Below are positions 8,337 through 17,091 of a DNA stretch of 64,000 nucleotides, in pieces. A program made the translations under genes and the position numbers. The stretch is from Eudoraea chungangensis. Its GTDB lineage: Bacteria > Bacteroidota > Bacteroidia > Flavobacteriales > Flavobacteriaceae. Where the stretch lies: contig NZ_JARDUB010000004.1 of the NCBI RefSeq assembly GCF_029360665.1, positions 434,001-498,000 of the forward strand. Reading direction: 5' to 3'. The notes beneath the pieces are model-generated. The model saw nothing but the letters and a program-made list of their open reading frames with translations. It was not told the origin of the DNA and did not search any database. The stretch's first letter is position 1; every line of letters begins with the position of its first letter.

Positions 8337-9839
8337 TTATTTTTTTAGCACGATATCGCTGTATTTTGAGTCAATCACAATCTTCTTAGTAGACGAACTA
8401 TTGTTTTTAAAACTAAATTCTCCGCCCTGTTTTGTGTTTTTTAAACTTAAATTTTCAGGTTTTTTAAGGGTTGAGTCATTACCATTTACCACGATCCCAA
8501 AATCATTAGCTGGCAGGCTGCATTCTAAGGCGCCATTCTTAAGTCTTATGGTTAAATCCTGAAAATTTCCATCAATAGCATTAATATGAAGTTGCCCAAA
8601 ATCATTAGTAATTAGAGCGGACTTAGTTAGTCTTTCAATAGTAACCTCAGAAGAATTTGCATTCAATGTTAGGGATTGTACTTCTTTGAGATCTACACGA
8701 TCCGAATAATTAGTGCTCAATTCGCCATAATTCCAATACTGCACTGCCACAGGAGAATAGGAAGCCACAATATTAGTTTTGGCTCCATCAATCGTAGAAG
8801 CCAGCAACCTTGCATAAGACAAGGTTGCATTTATGTTATTTGTATTTTCAGCTAGTTTAACCTCTCCATGGCGCACATTCATTTTTAATTTGGCCGATTT
8901 GGGCATTTTTACACGAATAACCTTCTTAATTTTATAGTTTCTTTTTTCCCCATCTGAGGTACCATAAAATACATTGGGAGTTTCCTTGCCATCTCTATAT
9001 ATAGTGACTTGGTGTTTAGACTTGTGGTACTCTTTAACAGCCTTGCGCTGTTCCTCCATTGCCCGCTGTCTGGCTTCCTGGGCTTCTTCCCTTGCTTCCT
9101 GCGCTTCACGCCTTATCTCCTCTCTCTCCCGCATAGCATCTTCTCTTTCTCGCATTATTTCTTCACGTGCTTCTTCTCTTTCGCGCATCATTTCTTCACG
9201 AGCTTCTTCTCGTTCCTGCACTCTGGCTTCCATTTCTTTACCCCAGTCTTCTAATTCTTTTTGATATTCTTTGTCAAAACTCTTTTCAAATTCTTTTGTC
9301 CACTCCTTTAAATAGGCCTCTCCGTCCCTTTGGTAGGCTTCATAGTCGAAGTTTTTAAAGTGCATAGGAGGCATAGGTGGCATTGGCATCTCCATAATAA
9401 TTTCTGGAATATCGGGTAGATCGGGAATATGTAAGTCCAGAAATAGAGGTTCCATATCCGGAATATCAATGGCTATAGGTGGAATAGGTGGCATTGGTCC
9501 GTCGTGGCTAATAAAAAAGTTCTCCCGTCCTCCGGAAGTTCTTATTTTTATTTCCTTGCTATTGCCAAGAATTTCAATAACATCCTCTCCAAAATAAGCT
9601 TCTGCCTCTTCTTCCGTAGCACCTTCCAACGTAATTATGGCTTCGACTACAATCTGGTTCTTATTCCAGGTATCAAACTCAATATCGGCATAACTGGTGT
9701 TAATGTCAACGACAGTTTCTTCTCCTACGTTAAAAGTTTCCTTATATTCTTTTGAGTGTTTCTGGCCGTACGCAAAACTACCCAGTAAACAAAGTCCCAG
9801 AACAATTTTTTTAACTAATACTTGATGTAACTTGTTCAT
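8337..9839 (-). CDS. exported adhesin-like protein with long charged coiled coil
   Basis: A 500-residue product with a signal peptide ending at AYGQ. It has three parts: an N-terminal segment resembling the start of DUF4097-type putative adhesins (EETFNVGEE-like, then DIEFDTWNKNQIVVEA), a Pro/Met-rich spacer (about residues 110-160), and an Arg/Glu coiled coil of repeated EEAREE-type units (about residues 185-270). A C-terminal beta-rich DUF4097-like region follows (about 310-500). It is the last gene of a sigma/anti-sigma operon and overlaps the anti-sigma-like gene by 29 bp. It may be a cell-surface sensor or output of that system; this is inference. Confidence 0.75.
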   Translation of the reverse strand: MNKLHQVLVKKIVLGLCLLGSFAYGQKHSKEYKETFNVGEETVVDINTSYADIEFDTWNKNQIVVEAIITLEGATEEEAEAYFGEDVIEILGNSKEIKIRTSGGRENFFISHDGPMPPIPPIAIDIPDMEPLFLDLHIPDLPDIPEIIMEMPMPPMPPMHFKNFDYEAYQRDGEAYLKEWTKEFEKSFDKEYQKELEDWGKEMEARVQEREEAREEMMREREEAREEIMREREDAMREREEIRREAQEAREEAQEARQRAMEEQRKAVKEYHKSKHQVTIYRDGKETPNVFYGTSDGEKRNYKIKKVIRVKMPKSAKLKMNVRHGEVKLAENTNNINATLSYARLLASTIDGAKTNIVASYSPVAVQYWNYGELSTNYSDRVDLKEVQSLTLNANSSEVTIERLTKSALITNDFGQLHINAIDGNFQDLTIRLKNGALECSLPANDFGIVVNGNDSTLKKPENLSLKNTKQGGEFSFKNNSSSTKKIVIDSKYSDIVLKK

Positions 9840-10392
9840 TTTTTGATGATTTTAATTCGTTTAATTTTTGTTTTAATTTATGTAATAACTGCAATCGCAA
9901 TTGTAGATTCTTAATTAAGGCAGCAATGGTCTGATCGTTGGGACCTATTTCATTTAACTCCTTATTTAAATTGTTATACTCTTGGTTTAAATCGGAGAGC
10001 CTCAGCATAAAATCATCCACCAAAGCTTTATTTTCTCCGGAGACCTCCAATCGGGATAATTCTAAATTGATGTTACTTACATAGTAATTTTCTACCTTTT
10101 TTAGGTCTGGAGAAAGATCTCCAAATGAAATCCCCGTCTTCTGCTGTGTTTCATTGTCTTCCAGGACAATTTTCTCTTCAGGAACTTCCCCGGTCTGATT
10201 ATTAAAGGTAAAAATTCCAATACTCAACAAAATAGCTATAGAGGCCGCAATTCTAAGATAGAAGATGCGCGACTTTTTAGATGAAGGCATCTCCTTTTCC
10301 AGACGATCCATAAAGCGTGCTTCATGCCCTATCCTAAGTGCCTTCTTTTCTTCAGGCTCATTTCTAAATAATTCTCTAAGATCCTGTGCCAT
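9811..10392 (-). CDS. anti-sigma-factor-like single-pass membrane protein
   Basis: A 193-residue protein with a short N-terminal cytoplasmic part, one membrane helix (about residues 48-66) and a mostly helical, coiled-coil-rich C-terminal part with many Leu/Asn/Lys. This arrangement, and its position directly after an ECF sigma gene (17-bp overlap), suits a membrane-tethered regulator of that sigma factor. The cytoplasmic part is short and I do not see a ZAS (HxxxCxxC) motif, so it would be a non-zinc anti-sigma factor. It overlaps the next gene as well; the three are evidently cotranscribed. The call is by context rather than by domain. Confidence 0.65.
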   Translation of the reverse strand: MAQDLRELFRNEPEEKKALRIGHEARFMDRLEKEMPSSKKSRIFYLRIAASIAILLSIGIFTFNNQTGEVPEEKIVLEDNETQQKTGISFGDLSPDLKKVENYYVSNINLELSRLEVSGENKALVDDFMLRLSDLNQEYNNLNKELNEIGPNDQTIAALIKNLQLRLQLLHKLKQKLNELKSSKNEQVTSSIS

Positions 10393-10933
10393 ATTTTTTA
10401 TTTTTCAATATTTCTCTTAAATACCCTTTACCTCTTAATAATCTAGTTCTGGAACTCGTCTCCGATAATTCCAAAATCTGAGCAATTTCACTATGATCAT
10501 AGCCTTCCATAAGATAGAGTTGAACAACTAATCTATATTTCTCTGACAATTGAGCCATTGCCTCTTTAATCTCCCCTATAGTTAGTCTATCATCTACTGT
10601 CCAGTTTTCATCCTCTACTATATGCATGGTATTTTCTTGTAATTCTACAAATTGTTGTTTCCTTGCTTTGATAAAATCTAAACACTTATTAATTACTATT
10701 TTTTTTAACCAAGCGCCAAAACTAACCTCTCCTTTAAACTGATCTATTCTTTGAAATGCTTTGATAAATGAATCCTGAAGTACATCCTCTGCATCATCCG
10801 GATCTCTAATATACCTGCAAGCAACACAATACATGCCTTCGCAGTATTTAGTGTAAAGTTCTAATTGCGCTCTGCGATCTTTGGCTTTACACCTTTCTAC
10901 CAGTTCTGTCTGCAAAAAGTGGTTAGTCTTCAA
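10376..10933 (-). CDS. ECF-type RNA polymerase sigma factor
   Basis: A 185-residue sigma-70 family protein of the ECF group. Region 2 is visible as YCEGMYCVACRYIRDPDDAEDVLQDSFIKAF, with the DAED-x-LQD core, and as FGAWLKKIVINKCLDFIK. Region 4 is the segment EKYRLVVQLYLMEGYDHSEIAQILELSETSSRTRLLRGK, a helix-turn-helix that reads the -35 element. It heads the operon with an anti-sigma-like membrane protein and an adhesin-like protein. It is divergent from galM, with a 91-bp gap that should hold both promoters. ECF operons like this are usually autoregulated. Confidence 0.95.
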   Translation of the reverse strand: MKTNHFLQTELVERCKAKDRRAQLELYTKYCEGMYCVACRYIRDPDDAEDVLQDSFIKAFQRIDQFKGEVSFGAWLKKIVINKCLDFIKARKQQFVELQENTMHIVEDENWTVDDRLTIGEIKEAMAQLSEKYRLVVQLYLMEGYDHSEIAQILELSETSSRTRLLRGKGYLREILKNKKYGTGS

Positions 10934-11024
10934 TTGTAATTTTTCGTTGTTGCTATTTTAAGGACGAGTGAAAAAAATGCATGTTGCAAAAAACAAGTAT
11001 TTTTAAGGAAATAATTTTTACTCC

Positions 11025-11933
11025 TTGGAACAAGTTACAATTAAAAATACTCATTTAGAGCTCAAGGTATTAAGCTATGGCGCTATAATACAAGAGCTTT
11101 GGGTAATGAATAAAAAAGGAATAAAAGAAAACATTGTAGTTGGTTTAAAGAAGCCCAAAGACTATTTAAAGGATACTATTTTTTTGGGGGCATGTGTTGG
11201 ACGTTTTGCCGGAAGGATAACAAAGGGTGGTTTTTTTATAAAGGGGAATCAGTACAAAGTGCATAGCGAAGATGGAATTCATCTGCATGGAGGGGAAAAA
11301 GGCTTTGGAAAAAGAAACTGGAAAATATCCCGTATTGGCAAAGGCCAAGAACCATTTGTTATTCTTGAGTATACCAGTGCTGACATGGAAGAAGGGTATC
11401 CCGGTACGCTTAAAGTAACCCTAACCTACAAACTTATAAACAACAGTCTACAGATTGTTCACCAAGCCGTTACAGATAAAACCACGGTGGTAAATCTTAC
11501 CAACCACTCCTATTTCCGATTAGATAGAACGGAGAACCTAGGGGAGCACTATTTGAAGCTGAATTGTGATAAATATATCGAAACTGATTCCAGGGCTGTG
11601 CCAACCGGTAAAATTTTAAGCGTTGAAAATACAGTGTACGATTTTAGAGAAACCAGGTCATTAAAAGAGAAAGGCTTAGATACCCCGTTCATCTGCAGAG
11701 AAAAAGAGCTACCAGCGGCCATTTTCTACTCAAAAAACTCTGGAATAAGAATGCAGGTAAAATCTAACCAACCAGCAGTGGTAATTTATACCCCCCCCAG
11801 TTTCCCTGCAGTTTGTTTTGAAGTACAGAACTATCCGGATGCTCCAAATAATAAGAACTTTCCATCGTCACTGCTTCATCCTGGAGAAACCTACAAAAAT
11901 GAAGCTCTATTTATATTCGATTTAGTACCTTAG
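11025..11933 (+). CDS. galM: aldose 1-epimerase (mutarotase)
   Basis: GalM-type enzymes interconvert alpha and beta anomers of hexoses. The 302-residue protein has the family's order of motifs: GAIIQELWV, LGACVGRFAGRI, GIHLHGGEKGFG, VNLTNHSYFRL with the catalytic-region His, and a C-terminal FEVQNYPDAPN-x-x-FPSSLLHPGETY containing the catalytic Glu. The start is TTG at 11025: the N-terminal strand IKNTHLELKVLSYGA is needed for the fold, and the first ATG lies beyond it. Cytoplasmic. It heads a close-packed plus-strand run with the DUF2911 and meaB genes. Confidence 0.93.
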   Translation: MEQVTIKNTHLELKVLSYGAIIQELWVMNKKGIKENIVVGLKKPKDYLKDTIFLGACVGRFAGRITKGGFFIKGNQYKVHSEDGIHLHGGEKGFGKRNWKISRIGKGQEPFVILEYTSADMEEGYPGTLKVTLTYKLINNSLQIVHQAVTDKTTVVNLTNHSYFRLDRTENLGEHYLKLNCDKYIETDSRAVPTGKILSVENTVYDFRETRSLKEKGLDTPFICREKELPAAIFYSKNSGIRMQVKSNQPAVVIYTPPSFPAVCFEVQNYPDAPNNKNFPSSLLHPGETYKNEALFIFDLVP

Positions 11934-11958
11934 AGTCTCTAATCAATCTGTTCTAGTT

Positions 11959-12519
11959 ATGAAATTTCTTAAATGGTTTTTAATTGTTTTAGGTGCCTTG
12001 GCGCTGTTATTTTACTTCGTTGCCATGCCATATTTGAGAGAAGAAACAAAAAAAATAAGTCCACAAAAAACCGCAGTATACAATAAAAACGGTATGGATC
12101 TCCAGGTATCCTATAGCAGTCCTTTTAAGAAAGGTAGAGTTATTTTTGGAGAACTTGTTCCCTATGATAAAGTTTGGCGTACAGGTGCTAATGAACCAAC
12201 CGTACTAGTTAACGGCTCTTCTGTAAACATCATGGGACAAGAATTGCCAGCAGGCACTTATTCTTTATGGACTATCCCCGGAAAAGAAAAATGGCAGGTG
12301 ATTTTTAATAAGGAAGTTCCGGGCTGGGGTGTAACCATCCTAAGCGGGGGAAAAGAAACCACCAGAAACCCCGAGGAAGACCTTTTACAAATTGAACTTC
12401 CGGCCATAAAACTAATAGAAGAAGTAGAGAGTTTTACTATTTCCTTTGAAGAAACAGGAGCCTTGTACTTATGTTTAGATTGGGACAAAACAAAAATTAG
12501 GATTCCTATTACAAAATAA
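11959..12519 (+). CDS. DUF2911 domain membrane-anchored protein
   Basis: A 186-residue protein with one N-terminal membrane helix (residues 4-23) and a DUF2911 domain. The diagnostic segment runs from VSYSSPFKKGRVIFGELVPYD through VWRTGANEPT and ends with LPAGTYSLWTIPG. DUF2911 proteins are common in Bacteroidota, usually exported, with no established function. It lies 25 bp after galM and only 2 bp before meaB, so it is probably cotranscribed with both, although the three share no evident pathway. Confidence 0.9.
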   Translation: MKFLKWFLIVLGALALLFYFVAMPYLREETKKISPQKTAVYNKNGMDLQVSYSSPFKKGRVIFGELVPYDKVWRTGANEPTVLVNGSSVNIMGQELPAGTYSLWTIPGKEKWQVIFNKEVPGWGVTILSGGKETTRNPEEDLLQIELPAIKLIEEVESFTISFEETGALYLCLDWDKTKIRIPITK

Positions 12520-12521
12520 GC

Positions 12522-13568
12522 TTGGGTAATATAAAAAATACAGGAGAAAAAGGTGTTGCAAAAGTTAGAGCTCATCGCAAAAAAAAGATCTCCGTAAAAG
12601 AGCTTACTTCTAAAATTCTTGCGGGAGAAAAATCTGCATTAGCCAGAGCAATAACGCTTGTTGAAAGCAAGGCCGAAGAGGACCAAAAAAAAGCCAATCA
12701 GCTGATTGAAAATTGTTTAGCCGTTCCAAATAATAGTATTCGCATTGGTATTACAGGTGTTCCTGGCGTAGGTAAAAGCACCTTTATTGAAGCTCTTGGC
12801 AAGACTATTCTGGCAGCCAAGAAGAAAGTGGCAATACTCGCAGTAGACCCCAGCAGTAGTATAAGTAAAGGCAGTATTCTTGGCGATAAGACTAGGATGC
12901 AAGAACTGGTTAAGGAAAGCAATGTTTTTATTAGACCTTCTCCCTCAGGAGATTCTTTAGGAGGCGTAGCGAGAAAAACACGAGAATCAATTATTCTGTG
13001 CGAAGCAGCCGGATATAACTGTATTCTAATTGAAACCGTAGGCGTAGGCCAAAGTGAAATTGCAGTACACAGTATGGTTGATTTTTTCCTTCTGCTGAAA
13101 CTGGCCGGTGCCGGGGATGAATTACAAGGAATGAAAAGAGGAATTATGGAAATGGCAGATGCCATTGTCATAAACAAGGCCGAAGGAGATAACTTAAAAA
13201 GAGCTTTAAAGGCAGAAGTTGAATTTGAACGCGCACTGCAATTATATCCTCCCAAAGAAAATGGCTGGCTTCCTAAGGTTAGTACCTGTTCTGCTTTAGA
13301 CCAAACGGGTATAGAAGAGGTATGGGTAATGTTTCTCGAATATTTTAAACTAGTCCATGAAAATGGTTTTTGGTCTACCAATAGAGAAAAACAAAACCAA
13401 TATTGGTTTCGACAAACGGTGGACGACCTATTAAAACAACACTTTTACCTCAGCCCGTCTATTAAAGAAGAACTAGCTCAGTATATGAGCAGAGTTTCCC
13501 AGAATAAAATCTCCCCCTTCAGAGCAGCAGAGGAACTCTTAGCATACTACAAACAAGAACTTAAATAA
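12522..13568 (+). CDS. meaB: methylmalonyl-CoA mutase-associated GTPase MeaB
   Basis: A G3E-family P-loop GTPase that protects and loads cobalamin in methylmalonyl-CoA mutase. Walker A is GVPGVGKS (residues 79-86); the segments AILAVDPSS, GSILGDKTRM and FIRPSPSGDSLGGVA are characteristic of MeaB/ArgK, and ETVGVGQSE and NKAEG supply the other G motifs. The length of 348 is normal. The start codon is TTG at 12522, two bases after the DUF2911 stop. No mutase subunit is present in the window, so the partner must be encoded elsewhere. Cytoplasmic. Confidence 0.95.
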   Translation: MGNIKNTGEKGVAKVRAHRKKKISVKELTSKILAGEKSALARAITLVESKAEEDQKKANQLIENCLAVPNNSIRIGITGVPGVGKSTFIEALGKTILAAKKKVAILAVDPSSSISKGSILGDKTRMQELVKESNVFIRPSPSGDSLGGVARKTRESIILCEAAGYNCILIETVGVGQSEIAVHSMVDFFLLLKLAGAGDELQGMKRGIMEMADAIVINKAEGDNLKRALKAEVEFERALQLYPPKENGWLPKVSTCSALDQTGIEEVWVMFLEYFKLVHENGFWSTNREKQNQYWFRQTVDDLLKQHFYLSPSIKEELAQYMSRVSQNKISPFRAAEELLAYYKQELK

Positions 13569-13574
13569 AAAACA

Positions 13575-13582
13575 TAAATTTG
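13575..13582 (+). promoter_or_regulatory. -7 promoter box before the GT2 gene
   Basis: TAAATTTG matches the Bacteroidota -7 consensus TAnnTTTG exactly and lies 22 bp upstream of the ATG, separating this transcription unit from meaB. Confidence 0.6.
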
Positions 13583-13603
13583 CCCAAACCTTTAATAAAC
13601 TAG

Positions 13604-14563
13604 ATGACTCCAATTACCGACGCTTTACTATCTATTGTAATACCTCTCTATAACGAAGAGGACAACGTAGTGCTGCTTACAGAGAAAATTAGGGAAAGCC
13701 TTAAAGGTTATAACTATCAGATCATTTATGTAGATGATTTTTCCACGGATCAAACCAGATTTCGAATTAAGGCAATGAAAGATCCAAAGGTTTGTCTTAT
13801 TGCACTTAAAAAGAATTACGGGCAAAGTTTGGCATTGGCGGCCGGTATAGACTATGCAGAAGGAGAGTTTATTATTACCATGGATGGTGACCTGCAAAAT
13901 GATCCCTTAGATATTCCAGAAATGCTACCCTATGCACTAAGTGGAGAATATGACGTAGTTACCGGAATAAGACAAAAAAGAAAAGATTCTTTAATCAAAA
14001 AAATTCCTTCTAAAATAGCTAACTTTCTAGTTCGCAGAGTAACAAAATTAGACATTAAGGATAATGGATGTGCCCTTAAAGTTTTTACTAAGGACATAGC
14101 AAAAGAGTTAAACTTATACGGGGAGATGCATCGCTTTATAACCCTATTAGCCTTCTTAGAGGGGGCACAAATAAAGCAGGTACCGGTAAGACACCATGCC
14201 AGGAATGCAGGTGTTTCTAAATATGGTTTGGAGAGAGTATTTAAGGTAGTCGCAGATATGATGCTTCTTCTTTTTATTCGGAAGTATTTCCAAAGACCCA
14301 TTCATTTATTTGGAATCCTAGGCGTTCTATTAGTGGCTTTAGGTCTTTTAATAAACGTTTACCTCCTTATAGTTAAATTAGGCTTTGGACAAGACATCGG
14401 GACCAGACCATTATTGATCTTCGGGATGATGTTTATCCTTGCCGGGATCCAACTTTTCACTATTGGTATTGTTATGGAGTTGCTAATCAGGACCTATTAC
14501 GAATCCCAGAACAAAAGGCCATATAGGATTAAAAAAATCACTATAGGTGGAAAATCTGCGTAA
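13604..14563 (+). CDS. family 2 glycosyltransferase, polyprenyl-phosphate type
   Basis: A 319-residue protein with an N-terminal GT-A domain (SIVIPLYNEEDNV; DDFSTD; MDGDLQNDP, in which the DxD-like aspartates bind metal-nucleotide sugar) and two C-terminal membrane helices (about residues 232-255 and 266-292). This is the architecture of GtrB/ArnC/DPM1 enzymes, which move a sugar from a nucleotide to polyprenyl phosphate on the inner membrane face. It overlaps the following flippase-like gene by 17 bp, and a GT39-type transferase that would use such lipid-linked sugar lies just beyond, on the other strand. Confidence 0.92.
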   Translation: MTPITDALLSIVIPLYNEEDNVVLLTEKIRESLKGYNYQIIYVDDFSTDQTRFRIKAMKDPKVCLIALKKNYGQSLALAAGIDYAEGEFIITMDGDLQNDPLDIPEMLPYALSGEYDVVTGIRQKRKDSLIKKIPSKIANFLVRRVTKLDIKDNGCALKVFTKDIAKELNLYGEMHRFITLLAFLEGAQIKQVPVRHHARNAGVSKYGLERVFKVVADMMLLLFIRKYFQRPIHLFGILGVLLVALGLLINVYLLIVKLGFGQDIGTRPLLIFGMMFILAGIQLFTIGIVMELLIRTYYESQNKRPYRIKKITIGGKSA

Positions 14564-15416
14564 AAAAGGAATAACTTTTCTCAAAATTATATTTAGTGTT
14601 ATACTGCTATATTTTGTGTTTAACAAAATAGCACTAAAAGAAGTATTTGAGTTAATTAAAACAGCTAATCCGTACTTCTTAATACTTGCGGTTCTCTTTT
14701 TTGTTGGATCCAAAGTTTTTGCTGCACTAAGGCTTAACCTTTTTATTCATGCCCTAGATATTCCTCTTAGCCATCGCAGTAATTTTAAACTTTATCTACT
14801 GGGTATGTTTTATAACTTATTTCTTCCGGGAGGAATAGGCGGAGATGCCTATAAGGGTTATGTTTTAAAAAAAGAATTTCAATTAAAAACCAAGAGAATA
14901 GTATCTATCTTATTATTAGACAGACTTTCAGGTCTTCTATTAATATTTCAATTTGCCTGCCTTTTTAGTCTTTTCCTGAAGCAAGCAATCTTTGATAATT
15001 TTCAAGTGGTTCTAATCGCTGCTTTACTAATTAGTTTAGTAGTCTTTTGGTTTATTAATAAAAAGTATTTCTCTTATGTATACTCGGTATTCTGGAAGGC
15101 CGTAGGCTATTCTTTTTTAGTACAAGGCACACAGATAATATCTGTGATTTTTATCTTAAAAAGTCTCAGTATTGCGGCCAATTCTCTCGCCTATTTGTTT
15201 ATATTCTTAGTTTCTTCAATAGTCTCGGTACTTCCGCTAACCATTGGAGGTATTGGTAGCAGAGAGGTAGTTTTTTATTATGGAGCCCTGTGGCTCGGTT
15301 TAGAGGAAAATGCCTCAATAAGCATCAGTATGCTCTTTTTTATTATAACTGCCTTTGTCTCTTTATTGGGTATTGTTTACCATTTTAAAAAACCCTCTCT
15401 CTTGGTGGCCAAATAA
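14547..15416 (+). CDS. flippase-like membrane protein (UPF0104/LPG-synthase TM domain)
   Basis: A 289-residue membrane protein with about eight helices and the UPF0104/AglD-like signature: LGMFYNLFLPGGIGGDAYKGY in the middle and LPLTIGGIGSREVVFYY near the end. Members include the membrane domain of lysyl-phosphatidylglycerol synthases and proteins placed with glycosyltransferases. The start is GTG 14547, inside the end of the GT2 gene. Given its partner, it may flip or handle a lipid-linked intermediate; that role is inference from the neighbourhood. Confidence 0.88.
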   Translation: MENLRKKGITFLKIIFSVILLYFVFNKIALKEVFELIKTANPYFLILAVLFFVGSKVFAALRLNLFIHALDIPLSHRSNFKLYLLGMFYNLFLPGGIGGDAYKGYVLKKEFQLKTKRIVSILLLDRLSGLLLIFQFACLFSLFLKQAIFDNFQVVLIAALLISLVVFWFINKKYFSYVYSVFWKAVGYSFLVQGTQIISVIFILKSLSIAANSLAYLFIFLVSSIVSVLPLTIGGIGSREVVFYYGALWLGLEENASISISMLFFIITAFVSLLGIVYHFKKPSLLVAK

Positions 15417-15420
15417 AATA

Positions 15421-17091
15421 CTAGAACCTTAGGTGTACCAAATGCATCCTATTTAGAACCTCCAATCTAGAAGCGGGGTTTAAAAATTTAGCTTGAAGTC
15501 GGGTAATCCTAAACTGTTTTACGGTATAAGACTCTTCCCAAAATAGACCTTCATTTTTCAGAATGGCCAGTTCTTCATCGGTGGCGTAAACCCAATAATC
15601 TCCTTGAACTTTTAGGTTCTCAGTAGCGCTAATCTTTACAGGTTTTTGGTTATAAAAATCTAATGCCCAGGAGTATCGCTCCCCTATTTTATAGATTCTA
15701 TCTACAGGAATATTGTTTGCTGCAACAATTCTAGCCATCTCCGAACCTGCCTGATATTTTAGCAAAGAAGGGTAAAAATGAGTATTTAAAACGGTATTTA
15801 GTAATAGAGCACTTCCGGCTGAAACATATACAAGTCTTTTAAAAAAAACCTTTTTTCTGAATATAAACAAAACTAACAGTATCCCAAGAATGAGGTATGC
15901 TGTATAAGACCAGAATGAAGCTAAGGGAAACACTACCACCACAACCAAAACAGCAAACACAATTACCAATAAAAAAATAAACTGCTGAAACCCTAGAATC
16001 CCCTTTTTTAGTCTTTCATTCTTTGAATGTATTAGTTCATAAACATAGGAGGCCGTTAAGACCGCAAAAAGTGGGATAGTAATATTTAAATAATGAGGTA
16101 GCTTAAACTGCGCAAAGCTTATAATTAAGAAAACCATGGTAATACCACCTAGAGTAAGTACCTCCAGGTCCTTTGTCTGTTTGAAATTTACCTTAATCAA
16201 CTTTCTAGACCTACTTATATAAGCCAAAACTGCTAAAACAGTCCATGGCAGGAAGACCCATAAAAAGGTATGGAAAAAGAAAAAGTAATCGCTACTATTC
16301 TTACCTATTCCCTCTCCGCTTAGACGCTCAAAACTCTGTTCCCATAATATAAAAAAGACGCCGCTTCTATTTCCCCTTCCGCGAATTATCTTTTCCGGGT
16401 GAAGATCAAACTGCAGGTAGTAAGCATACAGGACAGGGCTTATGGTTAGAAAAAAAACAGCTACCGCTAGTAGTATCTTCCAACTAGCCAACACCTTCCA
16501 TTTGTTGCGATAAATGGTATGGCATAGCAAGGGCAGACCAATAACCAATACGGCTATCTGACCTTTGGTAGAAAAAGCCAGTCCCATGGCTACAGCACCA
16601 GCTAACAAATTTTTCAGGTTCTCTTTTTCAAGAAAGCTTGCCAGTTGCCAAATAGCAAGAGCAACAAAACCTGTTAATACCCCATCTGTTCTAACATCTA
16701 TAGCTGCCAAAACAATGGTTTGTGCAGTCATAAATATTAAGGCTGCAAGTCTTCCAACCTGCACAGAGTAAAGCAGTCTCCCCAAACCAAAACAGCTATA
16801 AGCAGCGAGAAAGGTGGCCATAATCCCAGGGATTCGATAGGCCCAATCATGTAATCCAAATATTTTAAAAGAGATAGCCGCTAACCAATAATGAAGATGA
16901 GGTTTATCTAAATACTCTTCCGGGCCTTTAAATAGACTTAAAAAATCGTTCTCTTGCAGCATTCTCATGGCCATAACTGCAAATTGAGCCGAATCATTCT
17001 CAAACAAGGTAACGAACATACCGGTAGCGTATACTGCACTAATCAAAACAAATAAAACCTTGTATTGTGCTTTAGAAATCATAAGCGCCAT
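15421..17091 (-). CDS. GT39 (ArnT/PMT-like) membrane glycosyltransferase
   Basis: A 556-residue polytopic protein with about eleven to twelve membrane segments and the GT-C fold of the ArnT/PMT_2 family. The N-terminal periplasmic loop contains the acidic pair in ENDSAQFA, and EEYLDKPHLHYWLAA matches the KPPL-type motif; the C-terminal about 100 residues are soluble. These enzymes transfer a sugar from a polyprenyl-phosphate donor to lipid A or protein in the periplasm. It is encoded next to PAP2 (13-bp overlap) and convergent with the GT2/flippase pair, all consistent with lipid-linked sugar transfer. The acceptor is unknown. Confidence 0.9.
   Translation of the reverse strand: MALMISKAQYKVLFVLISAVYATGMFVTLFENDSAQFAVMAMRMLQENDFLSLFKGPEEYLDKPHLHYWLAAISFKIFGLHDWAYRIPGIMATFLAAYSCFGLGRLLYSVQVGRLAALIFMTAQTIVLAAIDVRTDGVLTGFVALAIWQLASFLEKENLKNLLAGAVAMGLAFSTKGQIAVLVIGLPLLCHTIYRNKWKVLASWKILLAVAVFFLTISPVLYAYYLQFDLHPEKIIRGRGNRSGVFFILWEQSFERLSGEGIGKNSSDYFFFFHTFLWVFLPWTVLAVLAYISRSRKLIKVNFKQTKDLEVLTLGGITMVFLIISFAQFKLPHYLNITIPLFAVLTASYVYELIHSKNERLKKGILGFQQFIFLLVIVFAVLVVVVVFPLASFWSYTAYLILGILLVLFIFRKKVFFKRLVYVSAGSALLLNTVLNTHFYPSLLKYQAGSEMARIVAANNIPVDRIYKIGERYSWALDFYNQKPVKISATENLKVQGDYWVYATDEELAILKNEGLFWEESYTVKQFRITRLQAKFLNPASRLEVLNRMHLVHLRF

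Noticed and set aside
8974-9358. Several plus-strand ORFs opposite the adhesin coiled coil, rich in Ser/Leu/Phe
   Set aside because: They are antisense shadows of the repeated Glu/Arg codons of the minus-strand gene; the low-complexity proteins have no independent support.
12698-13381. Long minus-strand ORF (227 codons) opposite meaB
   Set aside because: meaB is a clear full-length GTPase in the other strand; the antisense frame is open by codon composition only and matches nothing.
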